A stretch of 61,505 nt of DNA, taken from Ruminococcaceae bacterium YRB3002 (GTDB taxonomy: Bacteria > Bacillota > Clostridia > Saccharofermentanales > Saccharofermentanaceae). The stretch is taken from positions 5,901-67,405 of the forward strand of contig FMTG01000012.1 in the NCBI GenBank assembly GCA_900099715.1. The letters are read 5' to 3'. Numbering within the stretch: the stretch's first letter is position 1; every line of letters starts with the position of its first letter. Both the position numbers and the translations under genes were made by a program. This document shows positions 52,834 through 61,505 of the stretch, piece by piece. Under the pieces are notes generated by a model. The model was not told the origin of the DNA. It searched no databases and was given only the letters and a program-made list of their open reading frames with translations.

Positions 52834-54801
52834 ATGAAGAGATTTGGCACAAAGGTCATTGCCCTTATTCTGGCATTGATGATGGTGGCAACTTTTACAT
52901 CATGCAGCACGATAAGAAATATACTGTCCGGCGGTAGCAACTCGAAGACAGAACGTGACCGTGATGATGACGACGATGACGACGATGATGATGACGATGA
53001 TGACGGCGACGGCAAAGACGGAGACGGTTCAAAACCGTCGAACGGAAGCAACCCGTCGGGCAATAAGGATACGCTCACATATCCGGATCATGTTGCCACG
53101 TTAGATGAGATACATCCCAAACATGCACCCGGAACGGTGAGCGGAACTGCTGCTCACGATCTGGTCTGTGAGGTCGAGATGGATATTATCGGATATGCCG
53201 TTGACAGTTATATCGATGCGGTCGTCTGTTTTGAGCACCCGGAGAACTTCGGCATTCATATTGATGATGTAACATGGGGTGACCTTACGCTCGATGTTGA
53301 CAGCGACATCAAGTTCTATCAGGCTGAACTTGACAAGCTCTATACTGTCAACCGCGATTCACTGGAAAGAGATGACAGGATCTGTTACGACAAAATGCTG
53401 TGGGATCTGGAGGAAAGTGTATATTCCTGCCAGTTTACGGAATTCAACTATTATGAGACGGCTCTGCATCCTCTGACGGGACCCCAGTGCAACGTTCTGT
53501 TCTATCTCGAAATCCTGAAGTTCAATACGAAAGAAGATGCCGAGAACTACCTTCTGCTCCTTAAGGATATTGACAGGTACTATGACGAACTCTGTGCATT
53601 CGAGGAAGAGAAGGCGGAGTACGGTTTTGCCTCCGGAGATGAATTCTATGAGGAGATCGCCGTATCCTTCGACAACCTTGTCGAAGTGAAGGATGACTGC
53701 TTCCTGTACGATTCTTTCAAGACGAAACTCGACAACATCAAGGGGCTTTCCGCTGCCGAGAGGCAGGACCTTATCGACAGGCATGAGGATATCATGAAGA
53801 ATGTTGTTTTCCCTGAGTTTGAAGAGTGCGCAGAGCGCATCAGAGGGCTTAAGGGAAGCGGCGGAAAATCAGAGGGACTTACTGCCTACGAACATGCCGA
53901 TGCCTATTACGAGATCCTCTGCAGAAGAATGTCAAACAGTGCCAAGACTGTTGAGGAACTGAAGAATGACCTGGATACTGTTATCGCTTCTATAATGAGA
54001 TCCTACAACAATATAATCTACAGCGGCAATACCAGCTGGTATCAGGGATACCTCAGCCATGACTATACGGTGGGAGATACGGAAGAGAATCTGAATTTCC
54101 TTAAGAGCAAGGTAGCGGACGATTTCCCGGCTCTTCACGACCATTCCTATCAGCTTGTCGATGTGCCAAAGGCTATGGAGGATAACTTCAGCCCGGCGGC
54201 ATTCCTGGGTTATCATCTTGACAACTATGATTCCAACCAGATCGTTGTTAACAGGGGATCTTCCGAGGGTGATTTCGGCATAACATGTGCCCATGAGGGA
54301 TATCCCGGACATCTTTTCCAGTCAGTTTATACAAGATCCGCAACGGAGCACCCATACATGTATCTGTTCGATGCGATCGGTTACAACGAAGGATGGGCCC
54401 AGTATTGCGAGGCATATGTTATGAGATACTATGACAGTAACAAGACGGTTAGAACGCTTGTTAAGCTGGAAGATGAGCTGAATACTCTTCTTGCCGCTAG
54501 GTGCGATATCGGTATCCATAGCGAAGGCTGGTCACTGGATGATTGTGCATCTTATTACTCGGATATCTACGGTCAGAAGATAACGCCTTCTCAGCTTCAG
54601 GATCTGTATGAGCTTCTCGAGACAGATCCCGGTTACGGAGTGAAGTACGGATGCGGATTTGCTAATATGGGTCTTACCATCCAGGCTGCGCGGGACACTT
54701 TCCCCGATGCAACTGATAAGGAGATACACACTGCGTTCCTTAATGCTCTGACCGGAACGTATGAGCAGATCAAAGAGTATATGTTTGAGGAATTATCATA
54801 A
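52834..54801 (+). CDS. DUF885 lipoprotein with poly-aspartate linker
   Basis: A 655-residue lipoprotein. The signal peptide ends TFTSC (cysteine near residue 24). A linker of about 40 residues then contains an unbroken run of fourteen aspartates followed by Gly, Asp, Lys and Ser. The body is a DUF885 domain, with HEGYPGHLFQ near residue 489 and EGWAQYCEAY near 518, the zinc-metallopeptidase-like motifs of that family. The start at 52834 is preferred because the signal peptide begins MKRFG; an upstream ATG at 52807 lacks a ribosome site. Confidence 0.87.
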   Translation: MKRFGTKVIALILALMMVATFTSCSTIRNILSGGSNSKTERDRDDDDDDDDDDDDDDGDGKDGDGSKPSNGSNPSGNKDTLTYPDHVATLDEIHPKHAPGTVSGTAAHDLVCEVEMDIIGYAVDSYIDAVVCFEHPENFGIHIDDVTWGDLTLDVDSDIKFYQAELDKLYTVNRDSLERDDRICYDKMLWDLEESVYSCQFTEFNYYETALHPLTGPQCNVLFYLEILKFNTKEDAENYLLLLKDIDRYYDELCAFEEEKAEYGFASGDEFYEEIAVSFDNLVEVKDDCFLYDSFKTKLDNIKGLSAAERQDLIDRHEDIMKNVVFPEFEECAERIRGLKGSGGKSEGLTAYEHADAYYEILCRRMSNSAKTVEELKNDLDTVIASIMRSYNNIIYSGNTSWYQGYLSHDYTVGDTEENLNFLKSKVADDFPALHDHSYQLVDVPKAMEDNFSPAAFLGYHLDNYDSNQIVVNRGSSEGDFGITCAHEGYPGHLFQSVYTRSATEHPYMYLFDAIGYNEGWAQYCEAYVMRYYDSNKTVRTLVKLEDELNTLLAARCDIGIHSEGWSLDDCASYYSDIYGQKITPSQLQDLYELLETDPGYGVKYGCGFANMGLTIQAARDTFPDATDKEIHTAFLNALTGTYEQIKEYMFEELS

Positions 54802-54810
54802 GCTCGGAAG

Positions 54811-55002
54811 GACAAATTTGTGCTATTTCGAACAGGTCCTCGGGGGCTCGCGACCGCTTGCTCGCTTCAGTCCTCGTCGCTTCGCTCCTGCGGTAAGTCC
54901 GCTCGCAAGGGTAGCGCTCGCCCTTCGAAATTTTCTGGATTCCGTTTAAGTTTTCCTGAAAAATGTGAAATGGGGACGGTTCTCAACTGTCACATTTTGC
55001 TG
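54811..55002. repeat. Repeat families A and B in the 338-bp gap 54802-55139
   Basis: The gap opens with GACAAATTTGTGCTATTTCG then AACAGGTCCTCGG (54827-54843), a family A copy running through CTCGCTTCAGTCC and CCTGCGG to about 54945. A family B copy, GTGAAATGGGGACGGTTC, follows at 54965-54982 with CACATTTT near 54991. No gene is seen in the gap; its right end holds the next promoter. Confidence 0.8.
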
Positions 55003-55081
55003 ATCTGCTGACGGGACCGGCAGGTATCGGCGTTATTTTGAAGGCTATAATGACAAATAAATTAAAAATATCAAAAATTTC

Positions 55082-55108
55082 TTGTCATAAATATCCTTGT
55101 GTTATAAT
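55082..55108 (+). promoter_or_regulatory. Extended -10 promoter
   Basis: TATAAT (55103-55108) is preceded directly by TGT, making an extended -10. TTGTCA (55082-55087) lies only 15 bp upstream, short for a -35, so the extended -10 probably compensates. Confidence 0.6.
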
Positions 55109-55139
55109 TATCCTGAATAAATATACGGAGGATGGGTAA

Positions 55140-58100
55140 ATGGCCACTCTAACTCGTCTTGCAAGTACGTTGACGGCTAAGTTCTCACCGTCACAGACAC
55201 TTACAGATGCATTTTATATCGATGGAAGACTTTGCGGTAAGCGCGAGACACGTCAGGCGGATATTACAATTGAGAAGGAAGAGAGAGGATATTTCTTCTC
55301 AGTATTTACACATCCTTCGATCGAGGGTTTTGAACCGGGCATGCTGCCTCCTTTTGAACCCCAGTTCAGATCGCTTTGCAACGATGTCAAGTTCGGACAC
55401 AAGGAGATAGATGGTCTCATCGAGAAGTTTCTTGCTACGGCTGTTGAGGTTACCGGCAAGATGCGTCTCACAGACAGCGAGATGAGGAGCCCTTATTTCT
55501 CAGGCATCATCGTTAAGGACGCTGAGGCGTTTGCTGTTACCATCGGCAACGGACTGGCATTCCTTTACAGAGACGACACACTGTTCCCGCTGACTGATGC
55601 AGGGATACCTATGGAAGCTATCGATGCTTTCGATAACAGGGTTGGAGATTTTATGTACTACTGTGCTTCCAAGACGGCAAATGCACTGTGGTCCAACTAT
55701 TTCACACTGTCTCCCGATGACTGCATCATACTGTGCAACAAGGCTGTTTACGATGCGCTCGGACAGAGGGAACTTCTGAGGATCCTGAACGAGGCAGAGG
55801 ATCAGTGTGATGCGGCAGGAGTTGTTATCACACAGGCTTCTGCAAGGATGCCCAACGTTCCTATGCAGTTCTCCATCTCTTTCGTGGAGAATGTGACAAA
55901 TACAGATAAGAAGGGCCTCTTCGGATTCCGCAAGAAGAACAGGGAAGAGGACGAGGGCGAGAATAACGTCGAATCAGTTGTTGAGGGCGGTGTTGTTGGC
56001 GCTGCTGCCGAGGCGGTCAGTGATGCGGGATTTGTATCACTTCCTCAGGCTGAGAGCGCAGGAAGCTATGTTGCTGCAGCAGGTGCTGCCGAGACTGTCG
56101 GCACTGCTGTGCTGTTCGGCAATGAAATCGCATCATCCGTAACTGCCCCGACCGTGAATCAGGAAGCTTCTGCCGATAAGGGTATCGAGATAACGCCGGA
56201 AGATAAGACACCGGACGCAACGATCGAATTCCTTGATGACTCCGTAGCCATCAAGACCTCCGAAGTCAAGATACCTCCCGAGGAGCTGATGATGGATTCC
56301 GTACGTGAGACATCCGGCAAGACTGAGAGCATTCAGATCGAGCCTGAGCAGATGGAGACCATCTCCATATCTGAATTTACTCCGGAGACATCCACTGACG
56401 ATGAGCCTACAAAGCCTATTGCGAGCCTTGATCCTTCTGTCTTTGCAGGACTTAAGGAAGGCAGCGTTCTCGCAAGCGCTATCCAGGGTTCCGTATCATC
56501 ATCAGAGCCTGTTGTTGAGCCGGTAGTTGAACCGGTGGTCGAGCCTGTTGTCGAGCCGGCAGTTGAGCCGGTGATCGAGCAGGTTGTCAAGCCTGTTGCA
56601 GAATCTCCCGTAACTGAGGAGATCAAGGTTCCCGAGGCACCGTCAAATCCTGATGAGATCGTATTTGCTGAGGTGGATGAAGGCAATAAGTTCATGGATG
56701 TTCCGACGGAAGAGAGCTTCAATCCGTATAGCGTCGGTGATCCCGATGAGATGAAGAATGCAGCTCCGCTGATCTTCGGTGATGATTCACAGGCTGCTCC
56801 CGCGCCCGCACCTGAGCCGGAAGAGGAAGTATCGGAGATACCTGTACCTGCTTTCGAGATAGACGAGCCCAAGCCTGAACTGAAGGAAGAGGACAAGCTC
56901 AATGTTGACTTCCCTGAGACAGTCGAGGAGACAAGTGCTCCTTCTGAACCTGAGGAGTTCAAGCTCCCGTTCGCCAATGAGGTAGTAACTGAGGGAGCAC
57001 CCGAGGCAGCAATGGATGTGCCTCAGATGCCCGAATATGATGCTAATGTTTACGATACACCGGTCAATGCGGTAAGCTCAGAGCAGCCGATCAACGAGCC
57101 TGCACCTGATGCTTATGCAGTCGGTCAGTATGAGTCAGAACAGTATTACGATCCCAATGCGGTTCCCAATATGGCACCTGATCAGGGATTTGCAGTGCCG
57201 GATTCCATGGAGGGACAGGTTCCTCCTCAGGCATTCGGAAGCGAGACATTCGCTGCGGCGGATCAGAACGGTTATCAGACCGGCAATCCCCAGCAGTATT
57301 CTGCGGGCGGTGAAGGATACCAGGCTTATACACCGGGTCCCGAGGATTACACAACGCAGGAACCTATGGCTTCTGCTTCATCTTCCTCCAACTCTGTTGA
57401 CGATGCATGGATCATGGATCTTCTCGGTGTTGATGACGGAGACTACAGCCGTGATGCGATACCTGATGCCGGCAACACGTTTGTAGGCGGCGGTGCAGCT
57501 GCAGCTGCGGCTCCCCAGGTTCCGAGGGGTAATTCCTATAACGCGGGATCAGCAGGTCCCAATGGCGGAAGGGCACCTCAGGGAAGACCTCATCAGGGTC
57601 AGCCGGGTCAGAGACCCCAGCCCGCAGCAGGCGGCAGCAGAGGCGGCAACGGCGGCGGAAGAAAGACCGGATACAAGCTCAACAGGAACGGATATATCTT
57701 TATCGCGTTTGTTGTGCTTCTCATTATCTGCCTGTCCATCATGATCTCCATCATCGTTAAGTCATGCAGTGACAAGAAGGCAAAGGAGATGGAGACGACA
57801 CCTGCAACGTCAGCTGTCATTATCCCTACAGATATCACTACGGAGTCATCTGAGACGTCAGAGACAACTACGGGTATTGACATCAATCCCGACAATCCCA
57901 GTGCTCCTATCGGATGGTTCAAGTTCTCCAACCATGTCGGCTACAGAACATGGTGGGATGTCTTCCATTATATTTACGATATCAAGATCTCAGACCTCAG
58001 CGATCCCAGGATCAAGATCATCAAGGAATACAACAAGCTGGCTGATAACTATACTCCTGCTGAGAATGATGAGATCCTCCTGCCTCCTAAGGGTGTTATC

Positions 58101-58247
58101 GAAGGAACGATCCCGAACACATTCACTCCCGGAGGTGCGATAGAGACGGGTGATGCGGCTGCGGCAACAACAGATGCTGCCGGCGGAGCAGAAAATACAG
58201 CTGCAGCAGCAACTTCCACTGCAGCAGGCGGAGCGCAGCCTGACTGA
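55140..58247 (+). CDS. PP2C-like / disordered linker / LysM-like transmembrane protein
   Basis: A 1035-residue single-span protein. Residues 1 to about 265 look like a PP2C-type phosphatase fold (RETRQADITIE, GNGLAFLYRDDTLFPLTDAG, LSPDDCIILCNKAVYDALG), but the usual metal aspartates are not evident, so it may be inactive. A linker of nearly 600 residues follows, rich in Pro, Glu, Val and Ala with PVVEPVVEP repeats (457-484) and later Gln/Tyr/Gly-rich sequence. A membrane helix lies at about 850-872. A degenerate LysM-like domain ends in DEILLPPKG near 983. It may link cytoplasmic signalling to the cell wall. GGAGG precedes the ATG. Confidence 0.65.
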   Translation: MATLTRLASTLTAKFSPSQTLTDAFYIDGRLCGKRETRQADITIEKEERGYFFSVFTHPSIEGFEPGMLPPFEPQFRSLCNDVKFGHKEIDGLIEKFLATAVEVTGKMRLTDSEMRSPYFSGIIVKDAEAFAVTIGNGLAFLYRDDTLFPLTDAGIPMEAIDAFDNRVGDFMYYCASKTANALWSNYFTLSPDDCIILCNKAVYDALGQRELLRILNEAEDQCDAAGVVITQASARMPNVPMQFSISFVENVTNTDKKGLFGFRKKNREEDEGENNVESVVEGGVVGAAAEAVSDAGFVSLPQAESAGSYVAAAGAAETVGTAVLFGNEIASSVTAPTVNQEASADKGIEITPEDKTPDATIEFLDDSVAIKTSEVKIPPEELMMDSVRETSGKTESIQIEPEQMETISISEFTPETSTDDEPTKPIASLDPSVFAGLKEGSVLASAIQGSVSSSEPVVEPVVEPVVEPVVEPAVEPVIEQVVKPVAESPVTEEIKVPEAPSNPDEIVFAEVDEGNKFMDVPTEESFNPYSVGDPDEMKNAAPLIFGDDSQAAPAPAPEPEEEVSEIPVPAFEIDEPKPELKEEDKLNVDFPETVEETSAPSEPEEFKLPFANEVVTEGAPEAAMDVPQMPEYDANVYDTPVNAVSSEQPINEPAPDAYAVGQYESEQYYDPNAVPNMAPDQGFAVPDSMEGQVPPQAFGSETFAAADQNGYQTGNPQQYSAGGEGYQAYTPGPEDYTTQEPMASASSSSNSVDDAWIMDLLGVDDGDYSRDAIPDAGNTFVGGGAAAAAAPQVPRGNSYNAGSAGPNGGRAPQGRPHQGQPGQRPQPAAGGSRGGNGGGRKTGYKLNRNGYIFIAFVVLLIICLSIMISIIVKSCSDKKAKEMETTPATSAVIIPTDITTESSETSETTTGIDINPDNPSAPIGWFKFSNHVGYRTWWDVFHYIYDIKISDLSDPRIKIIKEYNKLADNYTPAENDEILLPPKGVIEGTIPNTFTPGGAIETGDAAAATTDAAGGAENTAAAATSTAAGGAQPD

Positions 58248-58274
58248 CGCCGGGCCCCGACAAACGATATCAAT

Positions 58275-58303
58275 GGAGGCTTCCCGTACGGAGGCCTCCT
58301 TTT
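58275..58303 (+). terminator. Terminator after the PP2C-like gene
   Basis: GGAGGC (58275-58280) pairs with GCCTCC (58294-58299), followed by TTTTCTTCT. The loop holds a small GTAC centre. Confidence 0.75.
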
Positions 58304-58410
58304 CTTCTCGAAAACAACGAACACATCTGATCGCGCAGCAGTCTTTTTTGGTAATCTTATTATTTTAATGTATTGTATAATGTAGCACGATGGCCAGGAG
58401 GGAACGGGAA

Positions 58411-60351
58411 ATGTCAGCAAAATACAGACGTTCATATAACAGTCTGATATCTATGGTGATATCAGGCCTGATCGTATTTCTTGTATGTCTGCTGACAGGT
58501 TTATTCTCATCCGGTGCATCTCTGGCAAGCGGCCGTGAATATGATCTGATCAGATATATCGAGGCCGTTATAGAGGGACGGGCGAGCATAGAGTATTCTT
58601 TCTCCGGAAGTGCCGGACAGGCTGTATTCTGCAACATCAGCGAGATCATGTTCTCTCCGCTCAATCTCGTACTGGCATTTACGCCACATGCGGATTTTGA
58701 ACTTATCTACACCGTTGTGGTCATCATCAAGACTGCTCTGGCGGCCTGCTCATGTGCTGCTTTCATCAACTACAGGTTCTTCACGCGTGACAACAATAAG
58801 TTCATAAAATTTGATATAAGACATGTCGCCGTTATTGTCATATCCGTATTCTATTCTCTGTCAGGAATCACTCTGGAGGGAGGACTTCTCCCGGCAGACG
58901 GCATGATATTCCTGCCTCTGATATTCCTTGGAGTGTATAAGATATCTATAGATAAAGGCGCCCAGACTTTCGTCATCGCAGCCATACTCAATATGCTCTG
59001 CAACTGGTATACAGGTCTCATCAATCTGTTCTGCGGTCTGATATGGCTCCTTATGGAGATAATGATCCAGGCGTTTATGAGCGATGGATTCGTTAAGGCG
59101 GGAGATCTTATCCAGATATCGGTTCGTGGAATCAGATTCTTTATCTCGGCTGTCCTGTCGATAGGAGCAGGTTCTATACTCTGGTTTACATCCATAAGGC
59201 TTCTGCCTGAAGATACGGCAAGGGACATCAGTTCTTCAGCTGCTCAGAGCTTTCCGGGATACTTTATCGTCATCACCGGGGCAATCGCGCTGGTGTGCTT
59301 TCTTGTGCTGAACAACTGCGGATACAAAGTGAAGATCGTTGTGACGGTGGCATTAGCTCTTATTGCTGCTCTGACTGAGACCGGGATCATGACAGATATC
59401 GTGACCGGATACGGAAAGATAGATCCTGCATCACATCCGTCAAGATACATTATCGCCATGGAGGCTGTGTTTATCTTCTGCCTGATGTTCGTAGCCAAAA
59501 ATAATTTCTCGAAGCGTGATTACGTGAGGCTTATATTTACAGGCATCGCGCTGGCACTGATGGTGGCGCACATCATTACCGGCATTGTCATTCCGGTGAA
59601 GGCTGCGGCTGAAACTCCCCACGAGCCTTTTGCTGTCAGGACCGATCTGAACAGAACACTCCTTAATGCCGTTAAGTCGCTTGACGACGGGGCGTACAGA
59701 ATAGGGTTCGTGAGTGAAGACCTCAAGGAGGTCACCCTTGTATCGTCCAGTGACGATAACATATATTTTGAGGATGCCGAATTCCGTATCAGCGGGGAAG
59801 GCGATATTATCGGAGCCTGCTATCCTTATGCTGTCAAATATTTCATCTCGAAAGCAGATCTTGAGGAGATCTCCGGCGGCAACGATTCCATGGGTGAGCT
59901 GGAAGGATACAAGGTATATCCCAATTCATACTATGTACCGGTCGCTTTTGTATATGACGGTTCTTATTTCGATGTGGAGTTCAGAGAATCGGAAGGCGAA
60001 GACAGGCTCGAACTGGCCAAAGAGACGGTCATGAGATCGGCTTCAGGCATATCATTTAAGCCCGATGACCTCAAGTTTGCAGCGGATGCGCATCAGGGTG
60101 AGGAGATGTTCATATCCGTCCCCGTGGATGATAATATCACGGTCGAGCACAACGGTGTCACAGTAGTCCCCAGAAATTACGGCGGAAAGTTCTACACGGT
60201 CAGCCTGGAAGAGGGCGCGAATGTAGTAACTCTCACATATTCGGCTGAGGATTCAAACAAAGTCCTTGCCATATCGCTTATAAGCTTCCTGGTCCTTATA
60301 TTGTTCGTATTCATCGAAAATTTTTACGATATGCACTACCCCGAACGATGA
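58411..60351 (+). CDS. YfhO-like polytopic membrane protein
   Basis: A 646-residue membrane protein with about twelve helices, then an extracytoplasmic domain of beta type (about residues 420-620) and a final helix. The loop ADGMIFLPLIFLGVYK and the arrangement resemble the YfhO family (PF09586), GT-C-like proteins linked to lipoteichoic-acid glycosylation in Bacillus and Listeria. It is shorter than many YfhO proteins. The ATG at 58411 lies 8 bp after AGGAGGG; an upstream in-frame ATG at 58390 is less likely. The assignment rests on architecture and composition. Confidence 0.65.
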   Translation: MSAKYRRSYNSLISMVISGLIVFLVCLLTGLFSSGASLASGREYDLIRYIEAVIEGRASIEYSFSGSAGQAVFCNISEIMFSPLNLVLAFTPHADFELIYTVVVIIKTALAACSCAAFINYRFFTRDNNKFIKFDIRHVAVIVISVFYSLSGITLEGGLLPADGMIFLPLIFLGVYKISIDKGAQTFVIAAILNMLCNWYTGLINLFCGLIWLLMEIMIQAFMSDGFVKAGDLIQISVRGIRFFISAVLSIGAGSILWFTSIRLLPEDTARDISSSAAQSFPGYFIVITGAIALVCFLVLNNCGYKVKIVVTVALALIAALTETGIMTDIVTGYGKIDPASHPSRYIIAMEAVFIFCLMFVAKNNFSKRDYVRLIFTGIALALMVAHIITGIVIPVKAAAETPHEPFAVRTDLNRTLLNAVKSLDDGAYRIGFVSEDLKEVTLVSSSDDNIYFEDAEFRISGEGDIIGACYPYAVKYFISKADLEEISGGNDSMGELEGYKVYPNSYYVPVAFVYDGSYFDVEFRESEGEDRLELAKETVMRSASGISFKPDDLKFAADAHQGEEMFISVPVDDNITVEHNGVTVVPRNYGGKFYTVSLEEGANVVTLTYSAEDSNKVLAISLISFLVLILFVFIENFYDMHYPER

Positions 60352-60401
60352 AAGGATAGTATAATCACTAATCGTATCACTTACAGTAAGGAGATCTCCA
60401 G

Positions 60402-61382
60402 ATGAAAGAATTATCAGCACTTATGGGCTACAGAGAATCTATAAAGGTTCTTGATGCGACGCTCCGTGACGGCGGACTCTGCAACGACTTTTTCTTTAAG
60501 GATGAGTTTGTAAAGGCGCTCTATAGGACGAATCTCAGAGCCGGTGTTGACTATATGGAGGTCGGTTACAGAGCTGACAAGAGCATGTTCGATGAGGACA
60601 AGTTCGGCAAGTGGAAGTTCTCTTCCGATGAGGATATCCTTGATGTTATCGGAGAGAACAAGGATACGGGACTCAAGCTGTCTATCATGGCAGACGTGGG
60701 ACGCTGCAACTACAGGGAAGATATCAGACCCAAGTCCGAGAGCCCCGTTGACATGGTAAGGGTTGCCACATATGTTCACACGATTCCCGAGTGCTGTGCC
60801 ATGATCGAGGATGCCAAGAAGAAGGGATACGAAGTAACATGCAACATCATGGCGATCTCCAACGCCGGTGAGAAAGACGTGAGATGCGCTCTCGACATGA
60901 TCTTCAGTACAGATGTTGACTGTATTTACATCGTAGACAGCTACGGTTCACTGTATCCCGAGCAGATCCAGAGGATTGCGGCCCTTTACAAGGAGTATGC
61001 CGATAAGTTCGGAAAGTCTGTCGGTATCCATGCACATAACAACCAGCAGATGGCATTTGCAAATACCGTCGAAGCAATCGGTGACGGCGTTGATTATATC
61101 GATGCAACATATCTGGGAATGGGAAGAGGCGCAGGCAACTGTCCTATCGAGAATACGATCGGTTTCCTCAGAAATCCCAAGTATAATCTGTACCCTGTCA
61201 TCAAGTTCATAGAAGATTATATGGAACCCCTGAAAGCCGACGGCATTAAGTGGGGATATGATATCCAGTACCTTCTGTCCGGTCTGTTCAACCAGCATCC
61301 CAGAGATGCTATCAGATTCACAAATGAGAACAGGACCGATCTGACGAATTACTATAAGGAGATTACTGCGCAGGACATCTAA
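60402..61382 (+). CDS. DRE-TIM aldolase-like protein
   Basis: A 326-residue TIM-barrel protein. LDATLRDGGLCNDF near residue 17 is the DRE-TIM/HMGL signature with metal-binding Asp, and GIHAHNNQQMAFANT near 207 is the second metal site (HxH-N). The nearest known group is the 4-hydroxy-2-oxovalerate aldolase-like branch, but bacterial relatives next to surface-polymer genes are uncharacterised, so the substrate is open. AAGGAG precedes the ATG. It lies 50 bp after the YfhO-like gene. Confidence 0.82.
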   Translation: MKELSALMGYRESIKVLDATLRDGGLCNDFFFKDEFVKALYRTNLRAGVDYMEVGYRADKSMFDEDKFGKWKFSSDEDILDVIGENKDTGLKLSIMADVGRCNYREDIRPKSESPVDMVRVATYVHTIPECCAMIEDAKKKGYEVTCNIMAISNAGEKDVRCALDMIFSTDVDCIYIVDSYGSLYPEQIQRIAALYKEYADKFGKSVGIHAHNNQQMAFANTVEAIGDGVDYIDATYLGMGRGAGNCPIENTIGFLRNPKYNLYPVIKFIEDYMEPLKADGIKWGYDIQYLLSGLFNQHPRDAIRFTNENRTDLTNYYKEITAQDI

Positions 61383-61387
61383 AGGGC

Positions 61388-61505
61388 TCGAACGCACGAA
61401 TTTGCGTTGCTTCGGACAGGTCCTCGGCGCAAGCGCCTGCGGAACTCGCAACACAAATTGTGCGTTCTCGCTTCGGGGGTGACTGGCTTCGCCGGTTGCG
61501 GAACT
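61388..61505. repeat. Family A hairpin at the right edge
   Basis: Imperfect arms of about 20 bp (AACGCACGAATTTGCGTTGC near 61391 and its near complement ending GTGCGTT at 61466) enclose TTCGGACAGGTCCTCGG (61411-61427), GGCGCAAGCGCC and TGCGGAACT. A second TGCGGAACT (61497-61505) ends the window, so the repeat may continue to the right. Confidence 0.8.

Overview
The window reads as a chromosomal segment from a low-to-moderate GC Gram-positive anaerobe of the class Clostridia. Supporting signs are AGGAGG-type ribosome binding sites, near-consensus sigma-A promoters (TTGACA-N17-TATAAT), HisZ plus short HisG, HemZ, type II pantothenate kinase, SNF and BCCT transporters, and teichoic-acid style LicD/TagF/TarI genes. 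The family (Lachnospiraceae-like or Oscillospirales-like) cannot be fixed from the sequence alone. No CRISPR array, phage, integrase or transposase gene is visible.

Region by region: 1-296 holds a 51-bp tandem repeat and a consensus promoter with an operator-like palindrome. 297-10595 is a complete histidine operon (hisZ-G-D-C-B, a GT-C-like membrane protein, purC, hisH-A, an hisF-hisI fusion, hisE). 10599-14308 carries the rpmG-secE-nusG-rplK-rplA-rplJ-rplL block with an L10 leader. tRNA-Met and tRNA-Glu follow. 14597-37311 is a cell-envelope island between tRNA genes. 37341-43915 holds tRNA-Cys, an SNF transporter, a TrpX-type ABC importer, a helical-repeat protein and a GH26 enzyme. 44009-45140 is a 1.1-kb gene-free block crowded with several families of palindromic repeats. 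45147-61382 holds a lipoprotein prephenate dehydratase, coaW, an HGSNAT-like acyltransferase, a DUF3810 protein, hemZ, a zinc-ribbon protein, ispD and radA (minus strand), a DUF885 lipoprotein, a PP2C-like/LysM-like membrane protein, a YfhO-like protein and a DRE-TIM aldolase.

The most unusual content is the envelope island. It combines a phosphocholine pathway (a triple fusion of winged helix, LicC-like cytidylyltransferase and LicA-like choline kinase; a second LicC-like enzyme; a BCCT transporter; LicD) with teichoic-acid type transferases (three CDP-glycerol glycerophosphotransferase-like proteins and a TarI-like cytidylyltransferase). It also has four large paralogues, each made of a YidC/Oxa1-like membrane domain, extra membrane helices and a C-terminal LtaS/sulfatase-like (alkaline phosphatase superfamily) domain. 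Two of the four are translationally coupled to a membrane-anchored TagB-like transferase. In all four, the arginine of the Gram-positive YidC groove is asparagine. One copy is an AT-rich gene carrying an internal GC-richer tract nearly identical to its neighbour, which points to gene conversion. The inferred system makes and decorates a choline-bearing glycerophosphate-type surface polymer, with YidC-like modules repurposed as part of the polymer machinery.
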